Assembly: GCA_008330645.1 (NCBI GenBank)
Contig: VLTN01000013.1
Location: 434,001 to 498,000 of the forward strand
DNA length: 64,000 bases
Origin: Cafeteria roenbergensis
Lineage: Eukaryota; Sar; Bigyra; Bicosoecida; Cafeteriaceae
Reading direction: 5' to 3'
In this document: positions 22,535 to 34,690 of the stretch, piece after piece
How the letters are laid out: each line of letters starts with the position of its first letter
How positions within the stretch are numbered: the stretch's first letter is position 1
Made by a program: the position numbers and the translations under genes
The notes under the pieces: generated by a model
What the model saw: the letters and a program-made list of their open reading frames with translations, nothing else
Databases searched by the model: none
Told to the model about the DNA's origin: nothing

Positions 22535-23053
22535 TCAAGGCATTGTGATGGCGAAGGGGTTGAGGGACGGTTCTGCCCCGGAGAAGACGACGCTGACTGC
22601 GCCAAGGGCGGACACCAAGTGCATGGCGCCGTGTGCGAAGGCAGCAGGCCCGCCGTAGGGATGGCCGCAGACCGCGCGGTCTTCGCAGTGGCATTTGTGT
22701 CCGAGCTTCCACAGAACGAAGCAGCCCGCCCCCGAGAACCATGTCAAGAGGCACCCCGTGGAAAAGGCCGTGATAGCCAAGTGGAAGAAGAGCAGTGTCG
22801 CGAGAGTTTGGTCCAGAAGAGCGAACTGAGCGCTCTCGCTGTTCACGTGGTACAGAAACGAAGTAATCGCAACCAGCACCGAGTGCGCCGCAATGACGTA
22901 CCAGCCTTCCAGAAACAGGATCGCAGCGGCCACGAGAAACGCGACGTTCGTCCCAATGATCCAGTCCCGCGCCATTCGGGCCTCGGCGGCTTCACTCGCA
23001 GCTGATGACGCGCCGGAAGCGCGCACCACCGATGCACGAGGCTTTTGCGGCAT
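22535..23053 (-). CDS. Short multipass membrane protein with CREST hydrolase signature
   Basis: The frame from the ATG at 23053 (MPQKPRASVV) encodes 172 residues with about five hydrophobic segments. It carries S65xxxH69 (SFLYH), D81 (LLDQ) and H141xxxH145 (HGAMH) in the order that defines the CREST superfamily (alkaline ceramidases, PAQR receptors, Per1, TMEM8/myomaker), whose Ser/His/Asp/His/His set binds zinc in ceramidases and PAQR proteins. Spacing resembles the small TMEM8-like members more than ceramidases. Usual family members have seven helices, so this is short. A Cys/His-rich loop (HKCHCEDRAVCGH) lies just before the last helix. The function could be lipid amidase or hydrolase, but the substrate cannot be told. 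I am confident of the gene and moderately so of the superfamily. Confidence 0.72.
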   Translation of the reverse strand: MPQKPRASVVRASGASSAASEAAEARMARDWIIGTNVAFLVAAAILFLEGWYVIAAHSVLVAITSFLYHVNSESAQFALLDQTLATLLFFHLAITAFSTGCLLTWFSGAGCFVLWKLGHKCHCEDRAVCGHPYGGPAAFAHGAMHLVSALGAVSVVFSGAEPSLNPFAITMP

Positions 23054-23369
23054 CGCCACGCTCCCGTTAGGAACGGCCACACGCAAACGAAATGCAACAC
23101 GAAAGGCAGTGAGTTCCCGGGGCCTTGCCCTCCGGGGAAGCTCAACCGCGGCAAAGTCAGGTGCGTGTACGGAGCATTTGGTTTGCCGCAGGCCAAAAAG
23201 AATCTATCACAAACGGGCAAATATATCGGTCGGCAACCAAACACGGTCGCTGTGCAAAGCTCGCAAACTCAATCCGCATGGCGAAGAGACAAGTGCAGCT
23301 GTGAGCTGAACCAACAGCTGGAACTGTCTGGTGAACATACTTGTTGCAGGCCTCCCGCCCTCAAGGAAG
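23054..23369. other. Intergenic, 316 bp, relatively AT-rich
   Basis: The stretch lies between the CREST-like gene start and the stop of the left giant surface-protein gene, both minus strand. It is noticeably less GC-rich than its surroundings and includes a TATA-like element at about 23219-23228. No coding sequence is apparent. Confidence 0.5.
23219..23228 (-). promoter_or_regulatory. TATA-like element upstream of the CREST-like gene
   Basis: On the minus strand the sequence reads CGATATATTTGC, about 170 bp upstream of the ATG at 23053. An AT-only octamer is unusual in this GC-rich DNA. A similar element (CATATATTG) lies about 140 bp upstream of the carboxylesterase start. The role as a core promoter is inference. 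Confidence 0.35.
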
Positions 23370-26300
23370 TCACGGCGAGGGGGAGGCAGACGGCGGGTCG
23401 GTTGCAGTCTCAAGCAGGCCGTCTGGCGCCGTCCTCCTGCGGGAAACCGTGGCCTGGCGCTCCTTCGCCAGGTTCTCCGCCCCAACCGCGCCACGTGGCT
23501 TGACGCGAAGCAGCGCAGTCGACGCCGCGAAGATCGACGCCCGCAGCGCCTTCAGCCGCTTGGGCGCCCGACGCGCCCCACCGTCGCCCGCCGCGCCCGA
23601 GTCCTCTCCCACGGCCGGAGCAACCGGCGCCGACGGTCCCCGGCCGCGCGCCGCCCGGAGCGATGCCATGCGACGGTCCTCGTCCTCGTGCACCGCCTCG
23701 CAGGCCGGCCACCAGGGCGGAACCGAGCCCAGCGCCTTGCCCGGGGCATCAGCGGCGCCGCACCCGCACACGCGCCCGCAGCAAGCAGCGCCGCGCCGCA
23801 CCACCCCCGCGGCCCCCTCCCCGCCCGCGGCCTCCTCGCCCGACCCCTCAAGCGCCACCGCCCAGGCGAACGGAAGCGCGGACACTCCCACGAGCACACC
23901 GAGGACGCACACCGCCACGACGGCTCCCAGCACGCTCGCGATGGCCTCCGTCCCTGCCCCGCCCACCGCGTCCAGCAGCCCCACGCCCGACCCCAGCGCT
24001 GCCGTGCGCTCCGCCTGGCTCGAGGCCTGGCTCGCCGCCTCGAGGCTCTCGGCCGTCGCGCTCCCCGCCGTCCCCGCTCCGTCACGGGCCCACCACGACA
24101 GCAGCAGCATCCCGTCCACCACCGCCGCCCCAGCAAGCGCGAACGCAGCCATGGCGTCCACCGACGGCATGCCCGGCAGCCTCGCCCTCGCCGCCCTCGC
24201 GCGGTCGTTGTCCAGCGTCAGGCTGGCCGGGTCGGACACCTCCTCGGGTGACAGTCCGGCCTGGGACGGCCCGGCAGCCACAGCCGCCACAGCCGACGCC
24301 TCGGACGCCGGCAAGATGCCCATGTCGGCGCGCATCGCCTTGCGAACCAGATCCTGTCGGGCCTGGCCCACGCTGAAGCCGGACGAGCCGCCACGCGGCC
24401 GGGGCCGACGGCCGGCCAGCGGGTTGGCAGTGCCGGAGAAGGACCCATGCAGCGGCGACAGCGACGGGCCAGGCAGCGCTGCTCGCTCCTTGCCTGCCCC
24501 CGAGGCGCCGGGCCTCGACTGGCCGCCCGGGCTCGTCGATGCGTCCTCCTCCGCGTCGTGGGCAGCCGTGGCCGCCGCCTCCTGCAGCACTCGGCCTGTC
24601 AGCCACTGACCGAACTCCAGCGACGAGCGAGCCGGCGGCCGGGCCTCCAGCACCGCGCTACGGGCCGCGCTCTCGGCGGCCAGCAGCACCGTTTCGGCGC
24701 TGATCCGCGGCATCTGTGACAGCCGCCGATCGCAGTGGCCTCGCGCCGCCGCAGCCCCGTAGAGCAAAAACAGAACCGCGCACGCCAGCGTGAACTGCGA
24801 CGACGGCCCCACCATGCCAACGCCAGCCGATGCCGCCAGCAGCCGCAGCACGAACCACCACACCACGTCCCGCACGCCCGCACTCAGTGCACGCGCCGCA
24901 TTCGGCTTGCTCCGGTGCACTGTCAGCGCCCACGCCGGCCACGTCAGCGTGAAGGCCGCCGGCACCCCGCGGCGAAACAGCACCGTCCCCTGAGTCACCG
25001 ACACCGCCGCGCCTGTGCGACCGCTCAGCAGCGACCCCACCGGCGGCGATGCCGCCCCCACCGGGCTCGCCCCTGCCACCGGGCTGCTCGACCCGGACGC
25101 CAGCACGCCCGGCGCGCCCCGGCCCGGAGGCGCGAACGAGGGCGACGTCCCGACCTCATCGCCCACAGCGCGACCGGGCACTCGCCGCGCACCCGCGGAA
25201 AACGACACGTGCCGCGGCTCAACCTTGGCAGACGCCGCCACAGCGCTCGCAGCCCACCTCCCCACAACCACGAGCACCACGAGCCCGGTCGCCGCCCAGG
25301 CCGCCGCAACGAAGGGCGCCGCTGCCAGCACCGTGCTCACCTCGTCCCCACTGGACCAGCCCGCGGGCACGTTCGTGGCCAGCTGCAGCACCACGCGCGA
25401 CGACGACGCCGCACTGCCCGAGCCGCCAGGACCGCCCGACAGCGCGGGCTCAACTGACGACCCGTCCGACTCGGGCAGCGCAATGGCCGCCGAGTACTGC
25501 ACCGCGACCGTCACGCTCCGAGGCAGCGACAGCAGCGACCATACCCCCGCCCCGGCGACCAGGAACCGCGCCAGCGACGGCGCCGCCACTGCGCCGGGCA
25601 CCGGGGCATCGCGCGGGTTCGTCCTCGCCGCCCACCAGACAACCGCCCCGCGCGTCGCAAGCCACGCCAGCACCCCGCACGCCGGCCCCACCGCCGCCAC
25701 GCACAGCACAGGCCAGCCCAGGCCCGTCAGCGCGAAGGAGTCCGCCGGCGACACCCCGCCCAGCAACCAGCACGCCGCCTCGTGCGTCGTCACAGGCACG
25801 CCGAACCCCACCACCTCCGCTGCCAGCCGAAGCCAGCGCACGAGCCACGGGCTCGCGCCGGGCTGGGCGTCCACCGCGAAGGCGAGCACCTGAGCGGCCG
25901 CCACCGCGTGCAGCGCCACCGACGCGCGGGCGGCCAGCGACGCCGGACGGGCCAGCGCCAGGACCAGCCGCCGGGCCTCGCGGCGGATCACGCCCACCGC
26001 GGCCGCCGTGGGCGCCAGGCGCCACGACTGCCCCGACCCCGACCCGCCCGCCTCGGGCGAGCACGCGGCCTTGGCAGCACACGCCGCCTCCGCGGCCAGC
26101 GCCTCGGCGCTTGCTGCGATGCCCTCGCCCTGGCCCTCCTCGGACAGACTCCGCACATCCACGATGCCGGTCACCACATCCGCAGCCGGAGCCGCGCCCC
26201 ACGCCCACAGCGTCGTCAGCCACACCGCCCACACCAGGCCCACCACGCTCGCCACCATGAACACCGCGCCCTCGTCGGACGCGCACTCCACGCACGGCGC

Positions 26301-29300
26301 TCGCACTCCCGCCGTCACAGGCGAGTGCGCGTAGCCTGCCCAGCACTCGCCGCACAGCGGCCCGCTGTGGCCCTCAGAGCACACGCCCTCCACGCCGGTC
26401 ACCACCAAGCCGCCCCCGCCAGCGCCCGCAGCGTCGCCATCCGACTCGCCCTCGGGAACCATCCGGCCCGCGTCGTCCGGCGACATGGACCCCGTGAACT
26501 CGCACGCGCCAGACAGCGGGCAGGGGTGCAGCCGCGTGCCATACCCGCTCGCATCCGCACTCTGCAGCGCCCGGCCGCTGCCGGCGCGCTGGGGCTCTGC
26601 GCTGCCCGTGCGAGCCGAGAGCGAGCCTGCACCCGCCTCGGACCCCGCCGACGCGCCCTCGCTGTCCGACACAGTCTCCACCCACCAGCCTGGGAGCGCG
26701 AACAGCACGCCACCCTCGCAGTGGGCGCCGCGCGGCGGACACGCCAAGCACTCACGCGCGCCCGGCCCGGCGTAGCTCCCGGACGGACACACGCGGCACA
26801 CACGCGACACCGAGTCCAGCGTCGGCGACTCGCTCACCGACCCTCGCGGGCAGCGCTCGCACAGCCCGAACAACAGCTCGGCCACCCGCGAAGAGCCAGA
26901 GCCCCGACGCCACGGCGACAGCACGCCAGCCGCCGCCGCCGCGCCCAGCCCCGCCCGGCCGCTCGCCGCCTGTGCCGCCGAGGACAGCACCGCACGCACC
27001 AGCGTCGCGTTGCTCGTCAGGCCGTGCCCCGCCGCGCACCCGCACAGCGCCGACCCCGCAGACAGCGCCGACAAGCGACTCGACGCGCTGCAGTTCGCCG
27101 CCGGAATGGACACCGACACGTCCACGCCGGACCGCCACACCGATGACTCGCTCCCCGACGACGACCCGCCTGCGGCGTCGCTGCTGCCCGCCGCACTGCT
27201 GCCCGCCGCGCCCGATGCAGCCGCCGCGCTCTCAACCGTCAGTGACACCCGCACACTCCCCGACCGAGACGCCGACACCGACACTGCGAAGCCGAGCACG
27301 CCAAGCGACTCGGCCGGCGGCACTCCCCCGCTGCCCATGCTCGGCACCACGGACCCTGGCGGCGACCACGAGGCGAGCTCCGCCAGCGCGCCCGACTGGG
27401 TTCCGTGCTCCTCCCCCGTCCCCACCGCAATCGACGATGCCACCTCCCCGCCCCGGAGCAGCACCCCCGTCACCGACGCCGATGCCCCGGAGGACGCCGC
27501 CCCGCCCGCCGCGCTCCGCACCACGCTCGCGGACACTCGGGCACGACCCCCAAACGGAGACAGCGACGACGCCAACACGCCCGCTGCGCTCTGGTTCACC
27601 ACCGCCACCAGCCGGGCCACGCCGTACGCATCGCGCGGCACCACGACCACAGCCGCGTCCTCAGACGACACGAACGGCACCTCGCCCTCGCCCGCCACTG
27701 ACACAGACTCGCCCGCCGACGAAGACGACGCGGACCACTGCGCCGAGGACGACGCGCCCGCCGACGAGCCCAGCGCCATCGCAGCCTGCACAAGACCCGT
27801 CAGCGACAGGTCCGGCCCAGACACCAGCGCAACGCGGTCCGGGCCATCCTCCCCATCCCCGGCCGCACGCGCCGCGGAGCTGGGCGGGACCACCACCAGG
27901 GTGCGCGACGGCGACGCTCCGCCGGTGGATGGCAGCGCCCGCACCTCGATCTGCCGAATCTCGGGCGCCCGGCGAGCCGCGCCACCCACCGCCTCCTCCA
28001 GCTGGAACCCAACCGTCGCCACGGCGCTGAACAGCGACGGCACACCCGAAGACACCGCGGCCGGCATCGTCTGTGCGCTGTACTGCCCCGATAGCAACAG
28101 CTCCAGCGACGATCCCGGCGCGAGCACCGGCGCCCCAGACGAGTCCCGCTTCACCACACCCGTCACATCGTCCACCGCCACCGCGAGCCACGACGGGAGG
28201 CCACGCGACGCCTCCGCGAAGTCCAGCGCAGCGCCGAGTGCCGCCATCGCCCCGGCCGCATCGCCGCCCGCGCTGCCGCCACAGGCCCCCGCACTCGCAT
28301 TGGCCCCGCCACTGCTCGCTGCAAACGACGCGAACGCCGAGGCCTCGTCCACACGCCCCCCTCGAACGCCCACACGCGGCTCAAGCGCGCCGCGCTGCCG
28401 CCCAGGTTCGACACCCGCACGCGCTGCAGCAGCTCGGACGACGGCACAGCCCCCGACGATAACACCGCCGCCAGCGCCGACCGGTCTCGCACCGCGCCGA
28501 GCGGCGCCCCGCCTGCCAGGCGCCGGGTCAGCGACGACGAGTTGGCCACCAGCGCAGCGGCCGCGAACGGCGTCAGACGCCCGCCCGAACCCAGCGACGA
28601 CGGCGACCAGCCTCCGCCCCACTCAGGCCACAGCTGGCGCGACACGCCCGACGACGGGCACACTCCCAGCGCAGTCAGGCGCAGCGTCCACGGCACGACC
28701 ACCCGAGATCCCGGCAGCAGCGGGTCCGCCGCCGCGACCGCCACGCCCGTTGAGTACGTCGCAGGTGGCAGCGCGTCCAGCCCAGATACCGACAGGTCCA
28801 GCGACAGCGACGCCGACCCGGCGAGCGACCCGCACGCCACATCGCGCGACGCATTGGCCCATGCAGTGATGCCCGTCCCGCTCGCCAGCGCCGCGTCCAC
28901 AACCGCCGTGTCGCACTGCGCGCTGCTCCGGTTCGCCTCGTCCCACGCCTCGATGGCCGGGAGCGCCGACCCCGCGCCCAGGCCCAGTGCCTCACGACTC
29001 TGCGCCGCCGACCAGTCGAACGACGCCCAGCACGCGGGCTCCGACAGTGCCACCGCCCACTTCACCGACGAGCTCCCCTCGTTGCTCCCGACCAGCTGAC
29101 CCACACGAGCAGCTCCTGTCGCGTTGCCCACCCCCTCGCCGGACAGCAGCCGCCCGCGGCGGTTCGGCGGCGACGATGGCGCGGCTACGGGCGACGGAGA
29201 CACGCCCCCTCCCGAGGCGAGCGCTGACGACGCCAAGTTCACCGTGCGGTCCACCGAGGCCGGGAAGACCCGCAGCGACGGCAGCACCACCGCCAGCCCC

Positions 29301-32300
29301 AGCAGCAGCGCCGGCGCATCGCTCTGCACGCCAAGCGCCCCGCACGACAACGACAGCGCCTGCACAGACACCGCGGTCTCCAGCACCGACCAGTGGCCGC
29401 CCAGCCCTCCAGCCAGGCCCGGCCCCGCCGCAGCAGCCTCCGACGCCAGCACGGCCGCCTCGGACGCGCCTCGCGCCCGAGCTCGAGCCAGGACCCCGCC
29501 CGCATCCACACCCCCGCCCACGCCCGGAACCAGCGACTCCAGCCCGCCGAAGCACACGCGCACGGTCTGACTCCGCTCCTCGCTCGCCGCACCCGCACCC
29601 GCACCGATCGACACGTCGTCCACCGTCACCCACACGCGGGCCTGGCCCGTGGGCTCCGCAGCCGCGCCCGGTGCCCCGCACAGCCCAGCCGCGGTCACGG
29701 ACGACGCGTCCATCTCGAACAGCGCGTCGCCCGTGACGTCCAGCAGCACCGGCGCCCAGCTCACGTTGCCGGCCACCGACGCAAGCACCGCCTGGGCCGC
29801 ACACACCGTCAGCCGCCCGCCCGCTCCCGTGTCGAGGAACAGCGACCCCGCAGGCGCCGAGCGCCGGTCAGTGGCAGGCGGCAGCGACGCAGCTGCGCCG
29901 GACGCAGCCGACATGGCCGCCGCGGCCGACCGCAAAGACGACAGGCCCGCTGCGGCGAACACCGGCGCCGGAAGCACGCGCACTGGCTCGGCGAGCCCCT
30001 CTTGGCGAGACACCCGGTCGTCCTCGGCGCGGCGCTCCTCCTCCGTCAGCGGCGCGCTCGACGCCGACGCGGACGCCCCGGGCGAGGGCACAGGCGACCG
30101 GGTCGGACTCGGAGACTCGCGCCGCTTCCAAGGCGTCGGGGTCGATGACGGGGTCGGCGTGTGCGATGGCGACGCCGTCAGCGTGGCGGTCGTCGACGAC
30201 GACGGCGTGGCGGCGGCCGACCGCGTCGTCGAGGGCGTGGGCGTGCTGGACGACGACGGCACCGGCTGGTACTCAGGCCGCCCCCGAAGCGCCACCAGCA
30301 CCACGGACCCCACGGTCCCCGGCCCCACCGGCGGCCGGTCGTCGTCCGGCCGGCCGAGCGCCAGCACGAACGTCGTCCGGTTCGGGCCCAGCGGCGCCGC
30401 CAGCGTCTGCTCGAACGGCCCCGTCGGAAGCAGCGCCAAAGCCGACCCGAAGCCGTCGTTCGGCTTGAGCGGCGAGTACCCGCCGATGGACGACGACATC
30501 ACGCGGGTCACGCCCCGCGCCGCCTGGCCCTCGCCGCGAAGCCACACCACCCACACGCACGCCGAGTCGGACGAGGTCGTCGACGCCAGACCGCGCCCGC
30601 GCCCGCGCCTGCGCCGGCGATCCGCGACCGACTGCGCCGCTGCGCACGACACCGAGCCCGCCACAGCATCCTGAAAGCCGTCGCCGTCGATGTCCCCCGG
30701 GAGCGCGAGCGACGTGCCCACTCCCATCGCGTCCGCCTCGGCCGGAAGTGCGATCAGCGTGGGGCTCTCCAGCGCACCCGAGCTGCCCACCGCCGCGACT
30801 GCCAAGTGCCCGCCGCCACGGCCTGGCGCCCCGGCCACCACCAGCCAGCGCTCAGTCGTGGCGGCCGCACGCGACGGGCCGGACCCCCACAGCGATGCCG
30901 TCGCGGCCAGCGCGTTCCCGAGCTTCTCCGCCGACCCGTCGCCCAGCGGCAGCCCCGCCCCGCTCAGCAGCACGCGCGACGACAGCACGTCCCCGTCGGG
31001 CCTGACGTCCAGCGCCATCACCTGCCCCGCCGACCCCGACAGCGCGAGCGACCCCACCAGCACAGACGCAGCCGACACCGACACCACTCCACCCGCAGAC
31101 AGCCCCTGCGACGGGGGCATCGCGAGCACCGATGCGCCGAAGAACTGCGCGCTCCCCGCAGGCCGCGACAGCCGCGAGAACTGCAGCAGGTACGGCACCC
31201 CGCCCGGGCTGTCCACACCCACCCACGCCGCGTACACGCTCGAGACCTCGAACAGCCCCATCGCGACCAGCGTCACGCGCATCGCCGACCCCGGGAGCTC
31301 GCCACGCGTCGACGACACGTCCACGGCCGACAGCGACACCTGCGAGGCCTCCACCTCGGGCCAACCGATCAGCGCCTGGGCGCGCGCCGTGCCGTTGATC
31401 ACCGCCAGCACCCGAAGGCTCGGACCAGACGACGCCGACGACAGCGAGCGGCGGGGCGCGGGCGGGGCACCGGACGGCGATGCGGACGCTGATGGCGTGG
31501 GCGCCAGGCCGTGGCTCCCGGCCGACGGGCTCAGCAGAGCGATGAACGGCCGCGCGAGGCCGGCAGCAGAGCCGGCGGTGAACCCCGCCACAGCGACGTC
31601 CCCACCCCACCCGTCCCAGTCCACGTCGCCCAGATGGGCCACGGCGGTGCCGAACCGCGCGCCCTCGCTCACGCCCACGCCGCAGCACGGCGCCGCGAAG
31701 ACGGGACCGCCAACGGTGGACACCTCCGCCCCGGCGACACCCGGGGAGGGCGTCGCCGTGGGTGTGGGGACAGCCGTTGCGGCCGTTGGGGTCGTGGAGG
31801 CAGTCGGCGAAGCAGTCACGGATGCCTTGGGGGAGGTGGTGGCTGTCGGCGAAGCAGTCACGGATGCCGTGTGGGAGGCTGTGGGTGTGGACGTCGATGA
31901 GGGAGCTGGGAAGCGCGATGAGCTTGAGGTCGGAGTCGCGGAGCTGCTGGGGCTTGCTGTGGGCGCAGTGGAGACTGAAGGAAGCGTCGCTGGAGATGGA
32001 GAAGCGGACGGTGAAGGGGTGACAGGTCCGGCAGACACGGTTTGCCACTGAAATCCAGTTGCGTTGAGCATCACAGGCGTCATGAACGGCGGGGATGCAC
32101 CCTGAGGGTTTGCAACCGTCATTAGGGCCACAGAGACCGCCGTTGCCTCACCCTCAAACAGTTTTGTTGCTGCTTGTGGGATCATCACCTGTGCAAGCAC
32201 CCGAATGCAAACAATGTCGGATTCTGCAAAGCCGGCAGGCAGCCTGCTTCCTTGTCCTTGGATCTGAAGCAAGCCAGTTGTCGCTCCGAGAAAATCCACG

Positions 32301-34033
32301 CACTTGCGGATGCTGCGGCCGTGCTTAGGGTCACGCAAATTGACCCCGCCGCGTGCAAGGCCGGCAAGCATCGTTGCATTGAGGCGTGTTCGGTTCTGTT
32401 CCCAGGCTTCTGGCGCTGGTCCCTCGCTGCCGTAGCCGAAGTCTTCACTTGCCACAGCTGCCATGAGATCGATCCAGTCCACTTCTTGCGGAAGTGACTC
32501 GGGTCCGCTTGCAGATTTTGACGCAAAAAAGCTGCCGTTCGGTTGAAGAAATGCAACGGCGTAGTCCAAGGTTACATACGCATAGCCTTCTGGCCGACGG
32601 CCTGCCAGGGTGTCCGGAACGAAATCTCCTAACTGGACCATTGGAATAAGCAGATCAGCCTCTGACGCATTGTGGACCCGAACCAAGTCCTTGGGGTCCG
32701 CTACTGCTACATCCAGCACGCCAGAGCTCAATGTTGTCACGTGGGCTCCCGTCGGCACTGCAATTGCTCGAATTGCTGGCGGCGTCCGAGAGTGAGAGGA
32801 GCTGCATTCTCGGGATGCGACATTTGAACCGCGAAGCGCAAGGTCAGCACCCTCAACCGGCAATGGCCCTTGACCAGCCTGGGGGAACATGCGGGTCCCT
32901 GATACGAACACCTTGCTGCGTTTGGACACTGTCAGCTTGGCTTTTCGAGCTCTGACCATAGAATATGGTGAAAGTGTCCTCGAGTCCGAAGCATCCGAAC
33001 TTGGGGCTCCCAGGTAATCGATTCCCGTCGAGGCTTTCGCAACTGTGAGCGCGCCAGTGACGAGCATGCTGCCTGAAGAAGTGACTGCAGTGACGCGGCC
33101 GGCCTCGGGGGACCTCATCAGGCCGTCTTCCAAGATCTGGGCACCCACGTCATGCACCTCCGACCACGGCGCAGCCATCAGGGCCGAACCCCCTGCAACC
33201 ACCAAGTGGCGGGCTCGGGCCGAGGCAAGCATGTCCTCCGCCTCCACGGTCGTCGTCCCGTCCGCACCAAGGGTGGTCGTGTTGCCCGCCACCAGCGGCT
33301 CGCCAGCCGGGAGCATCACGGGGGGCAGCAGGGGCGGCGGCCGGCCGGCCGCTAGGGCTGCGGCTTGAGCCAGCCGTAGCTGCTCCAGCGTTGGCGTGTA
33401 ACTGGTGACGGACGTTGTGAACTCCTCGACGATTGCAAAACTCGATCCAAAGCCAGCAAGGCTAGCAGAATACACCGCGTGAGACTGACTCCTTCCTATG
33501 TGCGCGGTGGACGGCGAGTATGGCCCGAGGTTGAAGCCGAGAGCCTCCGCCTCCCGCCAGCGCGGGTCGGCAACCGGAAACACGCGCAGCTGCCGAAGCG
33601 CCGTCCCGATGAACAGCGGCGAGCACGCCGTCCGGCCCGGAGCGCCCGCGCTCATGTTCATGTTCCCCGGCAGCAGCACGCGCCACTCGCCCTCTGTCAC
33701 CGCGGCCTGGGCGAGCGCTTGCGGCGCGAGTCCGATCGAGCTGAGTCCGTCGGGGCGGCCGACCACGCCCCCGCCGCAGCCGTGCGCGAACGAGGCGGCG
33801 GCAGCAGCCATGAGGCTCGATGATCCATCGAACACGGCGGGGGCCGGGCAGGCGGCGCTCCAATGACTGCGGCCGTCCGGCGAGGAGGTTGGCTCGGCGG
33901 CCTCGGAACGCCTGCGAGGTGGCATCGCTCGCCCTCCAGAGCTCCAAAGCACGTCCATGCCCCGGCGGGCTCCGCCCTCCACTGAACAGCCAAACACGAG
34001 AACCAGGGCGGCAGCCAAGAATCTTCTGGCCAT
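23370..34033 (-). CDS. Giant surface protein, left tandem copy, frame split by one base
   Basis: This is the left paralog of a tandem pair. The N-terminal part (34033 to about 28360) starts at MARRFLAAALVLVFG, a clear signal peptide. It continues through an ectodomain, a Ser/Thr/Pro stalk (about 31760-31990), FG-GAP-like integrin repeats (GDVDWDGWGGDVAVAG, GDIDGDGFQDAVAGS, NDGFGSALALLPTG) and a second Ser/Thr/Pro stretch (about 30070-30270). The C-terminal part (about 28360 to 23370) holds a Cys-rich segment (CERCPRG to CSEGHSGPLCGECWAGY, about 26300-26870) and about eight hydrophobic helices. The two frames meet at a C tract (28356-28361) of six C, where the right copy has seven. All else across the junction is collinear with the right copy, so this is a real frameshift or a base-calling error. 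The function is unknown; adhesion or recognition at the cell surface is inferred from the architecture. Confidence 0.8.
23447..31830. repeat. Left member of an ~8.4-kb near-identical tandem duplication
   Basis: This block aligns without gaps, except for one C at 28361, to 34747-43131, offset by 11,300 and then 11,301 bp. By eye I count about 50 differences, roughly 99.4% identity. They are concentrated in the first 1.5 kb and sparse elsewhere; for example 25063 to about 26710 looks identical. The left border falls four codons before the genes' C-terminal ends diverge. The right border falls in the first Ser/Thr/Pro stalk. Confidence 0.9.
31835..33120 (-). other. Divergent ectodomain segment V2 of the left copy, low GC
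   Basis: This coding segment of the left surface protein has only scattered similarity to the matching part of the right copy (43135-44280). Shared residues are patterns such as NLRDP, a Pro-Asn-Gly hairpin (LQPNGSFF against LHPNGTYV) and DWIDL against DWLDL, so it is a distant homologue rather than unrelated sequence. Its base composition is close to 55% GC by eye, well below the roughly 75% of the flanks. It may come from a different family member by recombination. Confidence 0.65.
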
Positions 34034-34690
34034 GCTCAGGTGCGCCTAACGAACGAGAATGATTGATTGCGACCGCAGCGCCAAAGTGATTCGCCCGCGT
34101 TGCGCTGAGGGTCTCGCACCTCGCCGAAGACAATGAAGGCACCGAACTGGCTGACAGCCTCTGAAGCACTTGAGGCCACGCTGGCGTCAGCCTTGTGCGT
34201 CCGAGGTGCGCGACGCTTGCTGGAACTCGAGGCTCTGTACTTGTCAATCAGTCGCCATGGAGTGACAAGAGCAGAGTTGATAATGAGGACAGTTCGTGAG
34301 CTCAGACCAACATGCTCCACTGTCTGGGTTCGAAGCATGCGCCACTGCCGCGGAGCACCAGCGGATGCAACAAGGAGCGGGACTCTGGTCCCAAAGCACG
34401 ATCAGTTGGCATGAACCCCCATGCTGAATGAAAGCAGTTCATAAAATCCTGGCTGCATTGGTTCGAACCGCAAAGCAATCCAGGGGCCGCAGCCACAGGC
34501 CCGCCAGTGCGAAACACACAAACAGTGCAACTCCACGGCAGGGGAGGAACCCAAAGCGCCGAGCCTCCGCTGTCACGGTTTGACACGAGTCGGAGTGGAA
34601 CGGAGCAGATATACAAAACAGCACACACTGCAAGACAGTCCAGGTCACAAGGTGCGACAGTGTCCAGCTAAACACAAACCGATGCCATAA
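34034..34690. other. Spacer between the two giant surface-protein genes, 657 bp
   Basis: The spacer contains the promoter of the left copy and the 3' end of the right copy. It is less GC-rich than the genes. It shows no similarity by eye to the sequence downstream of the left copy, so the duplication did not include it, or it has diverged. Short open frames here do not resemble proteins. Confidence 0.5.

Noticed and set aside
28340-28400. An intron to explain the frame break in the left surface-protein gene
   Set aside because: The right copy reads straight through the same sequence with one more C, and no GTGAG donor lies at the site.
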